NCBI GenBank assembly: GCA_002254845.1
Contig: NKPT01000032.1
Coordinates: 1-38,640 of the forward strand
Reading direction: 5' to 3'
DNA: 38,640 nt
Source: Chloracidobacterium sp. CP2_5A
Lineage (GTDB): Bacteria > Acidobacteriota > Blastocatellia > Chloracidobacteriales > Chloracidobacteriaceae
The notes beneath the pieces are model-generated. The model was not told where the DNA came from. It made no database searches and saw only the letters and a program-made list of their open reading frames with translations. Shown here one piece after another: positions 23,998-30,982 of the stretch. Within the stretch, counting starts at the first letter, position 1. Each line of letters starts with the position of its first letter. A program made the translations under genes and the position numbers.

Positions 23998-24936
23998 ATG
24001 AGCGTTTTTGAACGATTTTGGCAGCGACTGACGGCTCCGCTCCCATCGCGCGCGATCTGCGCGCTGACCTCCGAGGGCGTAGTCGCGTTTGACCGGCGCA
24101 GCCGGCAGTCGGCGTTTCGCCCCTGGACGGAACAAGCCTTTCAGCCGGGCTTCGATGAGGAAAACGTGCGTCGCCCGGATGTCTTTGCGGCGGTTTTGCG
24201 CGACGCGGCGCGGGCGCTGGGACTGTCCGGCGAGCGGCGATGGTCGGCGCTGGTGCCAGGCGCGACCGCGCGGACGCACGTCATCACGCTGGAGGCCGCG
24301 ACGCCCCGGCAGGATGTGCCGGAAGTGATTTTGTGGAAGGCCGAGCGCCTGACGGGCCTCGCCGGCAGCGACCTCTGGATGACGGTCGCGGAGCTTGGCC
24401 CGGCGTCAACGGCGGCGGGCGGCGCTGGCAAGCGATTTTTGCTGACGGCGATGAATCGGCGGGTCGCCCTTGACCTTCAGGGGCATTTGCAGCGATTGGG
24501 CTGGCAACCGGGTCTAATCCTGCCCCGCATCGTTTGCGAATCGCTGTGGCTACAGCGTAGCCCGGCGCAGCTTGACCAGATGCTCATCAGCGTCGAGGAA
24601 GACACCTTGGCGGTCATGCTGCTTCGGAGAGGCTTTCCGCTGGCCATCCGAACGCTGCCGCTCGCGGGCGAAGCGCCAGCGGAGCAGTTGCTTCGGCTGT
24701 TGCTCTTCTTCCGCGAACACGCGGCCGAGTCAGGGCTGAGCTTGGAAACCACTCAAATTCGGTTTGAGGTTCTGGCGGTCAACGCGCCGCTGAAAACGGC
24801 GGAAATCAGCCAGTGCATCGTCGAAACCTTTGGCGAAGCGCCGCGCATGGTTGAGCCGCGCCAGCTTGGCTTTGCTTCCGCAAGCGAGCTTTCCCAGCTG
24901 GCCGGGGTGGCCGGGCTAGCCTTGGCGACGGACTGA
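23998..24936 (+). CDS. PilM-like actin-fold protein of the pilus/secretion operon
   Basis: 312 aa, soluble. Position after the pilins and the pattern (ICALTSEGVVAFDRRSRQ, ARTHVITLEAATP, then a beta-rich middle with LQRLGWQPGLILPRIV and RFEVLAVNAP) suggest the PilM/GspL cytoplasmic actin-like ATPase that links the motor to inner-membrane partners. The similarity is weak and rests mostly on order. ATG 23998 is preferred over TTG 23962, with a GT-rich stretch before it. PilN and PilO, which normally follow PilM, are absent: the next gene is an M20 peptidase 16 bp downstream. Confidence 0.65.
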   Translation: MSVFERFWQRLTAPLPSRAICALTSEGVVAFDRRSRQSAFRPWTEQAFQPGFDEENVRRPDVFAAVLRDAARALGLSGERRWSALVPGATARTHVITLEAATPRQDVPEVILWKAERLTGLAGSDLWMTVAELGPASTAAGGAGKRFLLTAMNRRVALDLQGHLQRLGWQPGLILPRIVCESLWLQRSPAQLDQMLISVEEDTLAVMLLRRGFPLAIRTLPLAGEAPAEQLLRLLLFFREHAAESGLSLETTQIRFEVLAVNAPLKTAEISQCIVETFGEAPRMVEPRQLGFASASELSQLAGVAGLALATD

Positions 24937-24939
24937 AGA

Positions 24940-24948
24940 GGGGGGGGG
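24940..24948 (+). repeat. Run of nine G in the leader of the M20 peptidase gene
   Basis: GAAGAG followed by further Gs gives G9 at 24940-24948, then CGAG and the ATG at 24953. The run covers the place of the ribosome binding site, so a slippage of one or two bases would change spacing but not the reading frame. Confidence 0.85.
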
Positions 24949-24952
24949 CGAG

Positions 24953-26203
24953 ATGTCCGTGGGGGTCGCTCAGCCGCCGCCGGAGGCGCTTTCCGCGCCG
25001 GAGGCCGTTGTCGAGGCGCTCTTGGAGACGCCGCTCCTGGGACGGCTTCGGGAGTACTTTTTCATAACGGCGGACGCCATCACGAGCGAGCAGGTCGCCA
25101 TCGCGGAGATTCCAGCTCCGCCGTTTCACGAGGCGGCGCGGGCGCAGTTTCTTGCCGAGCGGCTGCGCGACGCCGGGCTGCCCATCGCTCGCCAGGACGC
25201 GGAAGGCAACGTCTGCGGATGGCTGCCGGGCGCGGACCCGACGCGCCCGCCGATTGTCGTCGCCGCCCACCTCGACACCGTCTTTCCGCCTGAAACCGAT
25301 GTGACGGTCAGCGTCCGCGGCGGGCGGCTCTATGCGCCGGGCATTGCCGACAACGCCTGCGGGCTGGCCGGACTGCTGGCGCTCGCGCGGGCCTTTGTCC
25401 TCCATGACGTTCGCCCGGCGGGGCCGATCTGCTTTGTCGGCACGGTTGGCGAGGAAGGGCCGGGCAACCTGCGCGGCGTTCGGGCGCTGATCGGCGGCAT
25501 GCCGAACATACGATTTTTCATTGCGTTAGACGGGCCGGGACTGGAGCGCATTACCTGCCGAGCGATTGGCTCGCGTCGCTTTCGGGTGACGTTTAGCGGA
25601 CTGGGCGGGCATTCCTGGGCGAACTTTGGCGCAGTCAATCCGGCGCACGCGCTGGGCGAGTTTATTCACTTGATTCGTCACCTTCCGTTGCGGCGCGGCA
25701 CGACCTGCACCGTAGCGGCGGTTGGCGGCGGCGGCGTCATTAACGCCATTCCGACGGAAGCCTATGCCGACCTGGATTGTCGGGCCGAGGCCAACGCCGA
25801 CCTTGACCATTTGGAGAACGAGGTGCGCCTGGCGGTCGTCCAGGCGCAGCAGGCGGAAATGCAGGCCGCGACGCGGCGGAGCCGGCTGGCCACGACGGTG
25901 CGGCGCTTGGGCGACCGACCGGCCGGCGAAACGCCGCGCTCGACGGCGCTGGCGCGCTGCGCGGTCGCGGCGACGCGCGCCTGCGGGCAGCGCCCGACGC
26001 TCGACAGCGGCTCGACGGACGCCAATGTGCCAATGGCGCTCGGCATTCCGGCGATTGCGATTGGCGCGGGCGGCGAGTACGGCGGCTGCCACACGCTGGA
26101 AGAGTGGTATGACCCGACGGGACGCCCGCGGAGCTTGACGCGCGCCACCCTGTTACTGCTCGCGCTTGACCGATTGCCGGTTGAGCCGTCAGAGCGATAT
26201 TGA
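24953..26203 (+). CDS. M20 family metallopeptidase (PepT/ArgE-type)
   Basis: 416 aa, cytoplasmic by absence of a signal peptide. The family hydrolyses small peptides or acyl-amino acids with two zinc ions. Visible: AAHLDTVFP (His106, Asp108), GIADNACGLAGLL (Asp133), the catalytic base and ligand in GEEGPGN (Glu167, Glu168), a dimerisation lid (about 200-310, with SGLGGHSWANFG), and the C-terminal His in GGCHTLEEWYDP. The order is normal. Substrate unknown. It starts 16 bp after the pilM-like gene, so it may be on the pilus transcript. A G9 run lies before its ATG. Confidence 0.92.
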   Translation: MSVGVAQPPPEALSAPEAVVEALLETPLLGRLREYFFITADAITSEQVAIAEIPAPPFHEAARAQFLAERLRDAGLPIARQDAEGNVCGWLPGADPTRPPIVVAAHLDTVFPPETDVTVSVRGGRLYAPGIADNACGLAGLLALARAFVLHDVRPAGPICFVGTVGEEGPGNLRGVRALIGGMPNIRFFIALDGPGLERITCRAIGSRRFRVTFSGLGGHSWANFGAVNPAHALGEFIHLIRHLPLRRGTTCTVAAVGGGGVINAIPTEAYADLDCRAEANADLDHLENEVRLAVVQAQQAEMQAATRRSRLATTVRRLGDRPAGETPRSTALARCAVAATRACGQRPTLDSGSTDANVPMALGIPAIAIGAGGEYGGCHTLEEWYDPTGRPRSLTRATLLLLALDRLPVEPSERY

Positions 26204-26233
26204 GCGCGGAGGCCGCCCCCGCCGATATCAGCG

Positions 26234-26698
26234 ATGCCGAGTTACTGGTTGCTCAAATCCGAGCCGAGCGTTTTTTCGATTGACGACCTGCGCGCCGCGC
26301 CAAGCCAGACGACGAGCTGGGAAGGCGTAAGGAACTATCAGGCGCGGAACTTCCTGCGCGACGCGATGCGGGTGGGCGATCTGGCGTTTTTCTACCACAG
26401 CAATGCCGCGCCGCCCGGCATCGCGGGCGTGGTGGAAGTGACCCGGGCCGGCTATCCCGACCATACGGCCTTTGACCCCGCCAGCCGCTACTACGACCCC
26501 AGAAGCGATCCGGCGCAGCCGACTTGGTTTATGGTGGATGTCAAGCTCGTTCGCGCCTTTCCCAGAATCCTACCGCTGGAAGAGCTCAAGCGGACGCCGG
26601 GACTGGAAAACATGCTGGTCACGCGACGGGGGGCGCGCCTCTCCGTGCAGCCCGTGACCGAAGCGGAGTGGCGAGCTGTCTTATCGCTCATTGACTAA
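26234..26698 (+). CDS. EVE domain-containing protein
   Basis: 154 aa, almost all one EVE domain (about 4-150): YWLLKSEPSVFSIDDL, WEGVRNYQARNFLRD, MRVGDLAFFYHS and GIAGVVEVTRAGYPD. The fold is related to PUA and YTH domains and is thought to bind modified bases in DNA or RNA. Lone EVE proteins are common and their bacterial role is not established. It starts 30 bp after the peptidase stop with no clear ribosome site. A good hairpin terminator follows. Confidence 0.93.
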   Translation: MPSYWLLKSEPSVFSIDDLRAAPSQTTSWEGVRNYQARNFLRDAMRVGDLAFFYHSNAAPPGIAGVVEVTRAGYPDHTAFDPASRYYDPRSDPAQPTWFMVDVKLVRAFPRILPLEELKRTPGLENMLVTRRGARLSVQPVTEAEWRAVLSLID

Positions 26699-26719
26699 CG
26701 CGCCCCGGCGAGCGCCTTC

Positions 26720-26751
26720 AGGTCGGCGCCCCTCCCCAAGCGCGCCGACCT
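26720..26751 (+). terminator. Intrinsic terminator after the EVE gene
   Basis: 10-bp perfect stem: AGGTCGGCGC at 26720-26729 and GCGCCGACCT at 26742-26751, 12-base loop, followed by TCCTAAG (weak U-tract). It would end the transcript before the next promoter. Confidence 0.55.
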
Positions 26752-26782
26752 TCCTAAGCTGGCGCGCTTCATCGAGCCGGAC

Positions 26783-26811
26783 TTGTCGCGCCGCGCCCGG
26801 CTTCGCATAAT
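26783..26811 (+). promoter_or_regulatory. Sigma-70 promoter upstream of the unknown gene / lspA
   Basis: -35 TTGTCG at 26783-26788, 17-bp spacer, -10 CATAAT at 26806-26811. Transcription would start near 26818, about 35 bases before the GTG at 26854, with AAGGAG at 26838-26843. Confidence 0.6.
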
Positions 26812-26853
26812 CTGCGGCTGGCTGAAGCGCCTAACCCAAGGAGAGTGTCAACC

Positions 26854-27231
26854 GTGCCGGTTATTGAATCCGCTGCCGCGTGCCGTTTCGGCGGCGAACA
26901 CGCCCAAGTCATCGAGCAACTTTACAAGCTGATTGAGCGCCTGTGGAAAGAGCACCGCACCTCTCCGACCCGCGCCGGGGATGAGCTGGTCTACGCTTTT
27001 GGCAACCTCGACTGCGTGGTTGTGGTCAACCAGGACGTTCTTGGCGCGCTGGTCGAAGTGAAGACCAAGCTGGGCAACGTGGATTGCCAGGCCAATGAGC
27101 AAGGCGACATCACGGCGACGCTCAATGCCGATCCAAAGGAAGGCGGCCGCGAGGATGGCGACGTGGCTACCATTCTAAACTTTACCGTTCGGGCGCTGGA
27201 TGATTACTACTACAAGCGTCGCGTCGCGTGA
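26854..27231 (+). CDS. Protein of unknown function (125 aa), translationally coupled to lspA
   Basis: I do not recognise the family. 125 aa, soluble, no signal peptide; Cys10 and Cys47 plus Cys74 are present but no metal motif is evident. It reads as alpha/beta with HAQVIEQLYKLIERLWKEHR, LVYAFGNLDCVVVVNQD and VATILNFTVRALDDYYYKRR. The GTG at 26854 is ten bases after AAGGAG, better than the GTG at 26845, which is too close. Its TGA overlaps the GTG start of lspA (27228), so both are translated from one message. A good promoter lies just upstream, so it is likely real and expressed. Confidence 0.72.
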   Translation: MPVIESAAACRFGGEHAQVIEQLYKLIERLWKEHRTSPTRAGDELVYAFGNLDCVVVVNQDVLGALVEVKTKLGNVDCQANEQGDITATLNADPKEGGREDGDVATILNFTVRALDDYYYKRRVA

Positions 27232-27746
27232 AATCGGCTGCCCCGGGCGGCAACGAGCCGCCATATCGAGAGCTCCTCGCGGCCGGCGGGCTGATCGCCC
27301 TGGATCAGCTTAGCAAGGCGTGGGCCTATTGGTCGCTGCGCCCGACGGAGATGCCCGTCCGGGTCATTCCAGGCTTTTTTCGCTTGCGGTACGCCGAAAA
27401 CCCCGGCATCGCCTTCAGCCTCTTTGACAGCGGCACGCCCGCCATGCGGATGACCCTGCTGGGCATCGCCGTCTGCGCCGCCCTTGGCGCGAGCTTTTAC
27501 CTCTGGCGGACGCCCGCTGAGCGGCGTCTCTTGCGCGTGACGCTGACGTGCTTGCTGGGCGGCATTCTGGGCAACGCCATTGACCGGGTCGTTCACGGCG
27601 CGGTCATTGACTTTCTCGACTTTTACTGGGGAGCGTGGCACTTCCCGACCTTCAACATCGCTGATAGCTGCATCACCGTCGGCGCGATCTTGCTGGCGCT
27701 GGATACGGCGAGCGACTTGCGGCGCGCGCCAGAGTCGGGCGCGTAA
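27228..27746 (+). CDS. lspA: Lipoprotein signal peptidase (signal peptidase II)
   Basis: 172 aa. The inner-membrane aspartic protease removes the signal peptide of prolipoproteins after lipidation. Catalytic aspartates are in GNAIDR (Asp119) and FNIADS (Asp146); also seen are LDQLSKAWA (about 25-33) and RYAENPGIAFSLF. Four hydrophobic segments fit. The start is GTG 27228, overlapping the previous stop. The flavoprotein gene follows after 6 bp. Confidence 0.95.
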   Translation: MKSAAPGGNEPPYRELLAAGGLIALDQLSKAWAYWSLRPTEMPVRVIPGFFRLRYAENPGIAFSLFDSGTPAMRMTLLGIAVCAALGASFYLWRTPAERRLLRVTLTCLLGGILGNAIDRVVHGAVIDFLDFYWGAWHFPTFNIADSCITVGAILLALDTASDLRRAPESGA

Positions 27747-27752
27747 CGCCCT

Positions 27753-29030
27753 ATGGCGGACTGGGACGCGGACGTGGCGATCATTGGCGCGGGGGCCGCC
27801 GGCCTGATGGCCGGCATCTGGGCGGGACGCGCCGCGCGGGGACTGCGCATCGTCGCGCTCGACGGCGCCGCTCGACTTGGGGCGAAAATCCTGGTCGCGG
27901 GCGGCGGGCGCTGCAACGTCACGCACGAGCGGGTCGCGCCCGCCGACTTCGCCGGCTCGACGCCCAACGCTATTCGGCAAGTTCTGCGCCGGTTTGATGT
28001 CGCCGATACCGTAAGGTTTTTCGCTGAGCTAGGCGTCAAGCTCAAGCGCGAGCCGACCGGCAAGCTCTTTCCCGTCACTGACCGCGCGCGCACGGTGCTG
28101 GACGCCCTGCTGCGGGCGGCAGCGGCGGCGGGCGTGACGCTGCGCCACCCGTGCCGAGTCGAAGCCATCGCGGCGAAGGACGGCGGCTTTATCATTAGCG
28201 GCGCCTGGGGGCGCCTCAGGACGCGGCGGGCGATTCTGGCGACCGGCGGGCGAAGCTTGCCCAAGTCCGGCTCGGACGGCGCGGGCTATCGGCTGGCGGA
28301 AGCGCTAGGGCATAGCGTGGCTGACACCTTTCCGGCGCTTGTGCCGCTGACGCTTGCGCCGGATTGCCTTTTGTTAGGGCTCAGCGGCATTAGCGTCCCG
28401 GCTCGCCTGACCGTTGAAGCCGCCGGGGGCAAACCGCTCGCGCAAACAACGGGCGCGGCGCTCTGTACGCATTTCGGGCTGTCGGGACCGGCGGCGCTCG
28501 ACATCAGCCGTCACTGGCTGGCCGCGCGCCGCCGCGATGCCGGGGCGCGGCTCGTCGTCAACTGGCTGCCGGAAGCGACCGCGGCGGAACTTGACCAAGC
28601 CCTGCAATCGCTGGGGCGCGGGACGGCAGGCGCCTGGCTCGGCGCGCGCCTGCCGGAGCGCCTAGCGCGGACGCTGTTAAACATCGCCGGCGTTGATCCG
28701 GCGCAAACCGGCGCGCAACTGACTCGCGCCGAGCGGCAGGCCATCGCGCGAGCCGTGACGCGACTGCCCGTTCCGGTTACGGGCGACCGAGGCTTTGCCT
28801 ACGCCGAGACGACGGCTGGAGGCGTTCCGCTGCGGGAGCTTTACCTCGCCCGGATGGCGTCGCGACGCTGTCCGGGGCTGTATTTGTGCGGCGAAATCTG
28901 CGATGTGGACGGGCGCATTGGCGGCTTCAACTTCCAGTGGGCCTGGGCGAGCGGCTACGTCGCCGGAATCTCGGCCGCGCGCGCCTCGGCGGAAGAGCGT
29001 CAGCCGCTGGAATCCGCTATGACTCGCTGA
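27753..29030 (+). CDS. NAD(P)/FAD-dependent oxidoreductase of the HI0933/BaiN family
   Basis: 425 aa. Flavoprotein family of mostly unknown substrate; BaiN relatives act on bile acids. The N-terminal FAD fold has [19 protein letters not shown], then the family loop [34 protein letters not shown], the second nucleotide motif [20 protein letters not shown], and the C-terminal [27 protein letters not shown]. The end overlaps the 3' end of obgE on the other strand by 14 bp. It probably shares the lspA transcript. Confidence 0.93.
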   Translation: MADWDADVAIIGAGAAGLMAGIWAGRAARGLRIVALDGAARLGAKILVAGGGRCNVTHERVAPADFAGSTPNAIRQVLRRFDVADTVRFFAELGVKLKREPTGKLFPVTDRARTVLDALLRAAAAAGVTLRHPCRVEAIAAKDGGFIISGAWGRLRTRRAILATGGRSLPKSGSDGAGYRLAEALGHSVADTFPALVPLTLAPDCLLLGLSGISVPARLTVEAAGGKPLAQTTGAALCTHFGLSGPAALDISRHWLAARRRDAGARLVVNWLPEATAAELDQALQSLGRGTAGAWLGARLPERLARTLLNIAGVDPAQTGAQLTRAERQAIARAVTRLPVPVTGDRGFAYAETTAGGVPLRELYLARMASRRCPGLYLCGEICDVDGRIGGFNFQWAWASGYVAGISAARASAEERQPLESAMTR

Positions 29031-30015
29031 AAAGCATCCGCGCGATGCGCTGAATCAGCGGCTTGAGCCCCTCGCCGGTGACGGCGGAGACCGGAAAAAA
29101 CGCGACGCCGAGCCGCTCGCAGTGGGCTTTCAGCGCCGCCGCTCGCGTCGGATCGGCGACATCCCGCTTGGTGGCGACAGCCAGGCGCGGGCGCGCGGCG
29201 AGTTCGGAGTCGTAAAGCGCTAGCTCGCGCTCGATGGCGTCGTAGGCCGCGACCGGGTCGCGCTCCGCCAGCGCCGAGACATCCACCAGATGCAGCAGCA
29301 GGCGGGTGCGCTCAACGTGCCGCAAGAACTGAAGCCCCAGCCCGCGCCCCTCGCTTGCGCCCTCGATAATGCCCGGAATGTCGGCCACGACAAAGCTGCG
29401 GTAATCCTCCAGCCCGACGACGCCGAGGCTGGGCGCAAGCGTCGTGAAGGGATAGTCGGCAATCTTGGGACGCGCCGCCGAAACCGCTGAAATCAATGTG
29501 GATTTCCCGGCGTTCGGGTAGCCAAGCAGCCCGACGTCGGCGAGGAGCTTCAGTTCAAGCCGCAGGACGCGCTGCTCGCCCGGCTGCCCAGGCTCGTGCC
29601 GGCGCGGCGCGCGATTGACCGAGGTGGCGAAGCGCGCGTTGCCGCGCCCGCCGCGCCCGCCCTGCGCGACGACGACCGTTTGCCCGGATGTGGCAAGGTC
29701 GGCCAGGCATTCGCCAGTGTTGGCGTCATAGATGAGCGTGCCGACCGGCACATCCACTAGGCAATCCTCGCCGCCGCGCCCGTGGCGGTTGCCGCCTTCG
29801 CCGTGGCCGCCGCGCCCCGCGGCGTAGCGCGGGTTATACCGGAACGCCAGCAGCGTGTTGAGATGATGGCTGGCCCGGAGATACACCGAGCCGCCCTTGC
29901 CGCCGTCGCCGCCCGAAGGGCCGCCGCGCGGGACAAACTTCTCGCGGCGGAAGGCCATGCAGCCGTTGCCGCCGGCGCCGCCAGCGACGTGAATGATGGC
30001 TTCGTCAACAAACAT
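29017..30015 (-). CDS. obgE: GTPase Obg (ribosome assembly / CgtA)
   Basis: 332 aa. Obg binds the 50S subunit and GTP and aids its assembly and stress control. The N-terminal glycine-rich Obg fold is clear ([48 protein letters not shown]). The G domain has G1 [12 protein letters not shown]3 [12 protein letters not shown] and G4 as TKRD in place of the usual NKxD (VATKRDVAD), a variant that also occurs in other Obg proteins. It lacks the C-terminal TGS extension. ATG 30015 has no clear ribosome site. It lies behind rplU and rpmA, the conserved order. Confidence 0.95.
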   Translation of the reverse strand: MFVDEAIIHVAGGAGGNGCMAFRREKFVPRGGPSGGDGGKGGSVYLRASHHLNTLLAFRYNPRYAAGRGGHGEGGNRHGRGGEDCLVDVPVGTLIYDANTGECLADLATSGQTVVVAQGGRGGRGNARFATSVNRAPRRHEPGQPGEQRVLRLELKLLADVGLLGYPNAGKSTLISAVSAARPKIADYPFTTLAPSLGVVGLEDYRSFVVADIPGIIEGASEGRGLGLQFLRHVERTRLLLHLVDVSALAERDPVAAYDAIERELALYDSELAARPRLAVATKRDVADPTRAAALKAHCERLGVAFFPVSAVTGEGLKPLIQRIARMLFSES

Positions 30016-30029
30016 GGCGGGAAAATGCG

Positions 30030-30059
30030 CAGCCCAAGGCCGAGCGAGACCTTGGGCTG
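30030..30059 (-). terminator. Hairpin between rpmA and obgE
   Basis: Perfect 10-bp stem: CAGCCCAAGG at 30030-30039 and CCTTGGGCTG at 30050-30059, 10-base loop. On the minus strand CGCATTTTCCC follows, so it resembles an intrinsic terminator or attenuator that lets only part of transcription run into obgE. Confidence 0.6.
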
Positions 30060-30097
30060 GCGAAAGAAAAACCAGTTGGGAAGCGCTGACGCGCCGC

Positions 30098-30397
30098 TTA
30101 GGCGGCAGCCGCTCCCGGCGTTGCCGGCGCTTCGCCTGGCGCTTCGACCGGAATCACCTCGATGTAGCGCCCAAGCTGTCCGCGATTGCGAAACCGGAGG
30201 CGCCCAGCCGTCAGAGCGAACAGCGTGTGGTCGCGGCCCAGCCCGACGTTTGCGCCGGGCTTGAAGCGCGTGCCGCGCTGCCGGACGAGAATTTCGCCGG
30301 CCTTGACAAGCTGATTGCCGAATCGCTTGACGCCCAATCGCTTGGCATGCGAATCGCGTCCGTTACGAGAGCTTCCTACGCCTTTCTTATGAGCCAT
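30098..30397 (-). CDS. rpmA: 50S ribosomal protein bL27
   Basis: 99 aa. bL27 lies near the peptidyl transferase centre. The family pattern is intact: [41 protein letters not shown] and [17 protein letters not shown]. The C-terminal tail is Ala/Pro-rich and a little longer than in E. coli. The start is close to the mature end, with no extended leader. rplU lies 42 bp upstream on the same strand. Confidence 0.97.
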   Translation of the reverse strand: MAHKKGVGSSRNGRDSHAKRLGVKRFGNQLVKAGEILVRQRGTRFKPGANVGLGRDHTLFALTAGRLRFRNRGQLGRYIEVIPVEAPGEAPATPGAAAA

Positions 30398-30439
30398 GAC
30401 TCGTTACCTCGCGTATCAACGTCTCCGCGTGAGCGCCCG

Positions 30440-30757
30440 CTAGGCGGCCGCCTCGATTTTCTGAACCAGCAGCGCCGTGAAGTTCTGGCGATGACCGCGC
30501 TTGCGCCGGTATTGCTTCCGCCGCTTGAACTTGAAAACGATGATTTTCTTGGCGCGGCCATGGCCAATGACTGACGCGGTGACGCGCGCGTCCGCCAGGC
30601 GCGGCGCGCCGAGCTTGAGTTCCGCGCCGTTGTGCAGCGCCAGAACGTCAAGCTGCACCGTCTGGCCCGGCTCGGCTTCCAGGCTCGGAACTTGAACGAC
30701 ATCGCCCTCGGCAACCCGAAACTGCTTTCCGCCCGTGGCAATAATGGCGTATAACAT
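30440..30757 (-). CDS. rplU: 50S ribosomal protein bL21
   Basis: 105 aa, usual length. Pattern MLYAIIATGGKQFRVAEGDV, VLALHNG, VIGHGRAKKIIVFKFKRRK and YRRKRGHRQNFTALLV. A GAGGGAG ribosome site precedes ATG 30757. The frame remains open to 31570, but that part is opposite ileS and not real. It is the first gene of the rplU-rpmA-obgE group. Confidence 0.97.
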   Translation of the reverse strand: MLYAIIATGGKQFRVAEGDVVQVPSLEAEPGQTVQLDVLALHNGAELKLGAPRLADARVTASVIGHGRAKKIIVFKFKRRKQYRRKRGHRQNFTALLVQKIEAAA

Positions 30758-30832
30758 ACTCCCTCGCTCCTGCTTTTCCATTCCCCGCGCCCGCTCAAAG
30801 GCGGGCTGCAACGCTTTCGGGCAAAGCCGGGA

Positions 30833-30861
30833 CTCTATGGCTGCCGGGCCGGCTCTGTCAA
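30833..30861 (-). promoter_or_regulatory. Sigma-70 promoter for rplU
   Basis: On the minus strand a perfect -35 TTGACA (30861-30856) and a -10 TAGAGT (about 30837-30832, 18-bp spacer) lie about 75 bp before rplU. The leader holds an 11-bp direct repeat ACGCTTTCGGG (30811-30821, 30872-30882) and an AACGCTT/AAGCGTT inverted pair. Confidence 0.45.
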
Positions 30862-30924
30862 GCGTTGACTTACGCTTTCGGGGCGTGGCGGACAGTCGGT
30901 CGAAGGGGATTCGAGCGAATCGTC

Positions 30925-30954
30925 GTGACGACCGGCGGCGCGTTTGCGCATAAT
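30925..30954 (+). promoter_or_regulatory. Sigma-70 promoter for ileS
   Basis: -35 GTGACG at 30925-30930, 18-bp spacer, -10 CATAAT at 30949-30954, about 28 bp before the ileS ATG at 30983. Confidence 0.5.
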
Positions 30955-30982
30955 GCGCGGGCGCTGATTCACTTTTTCCCCA

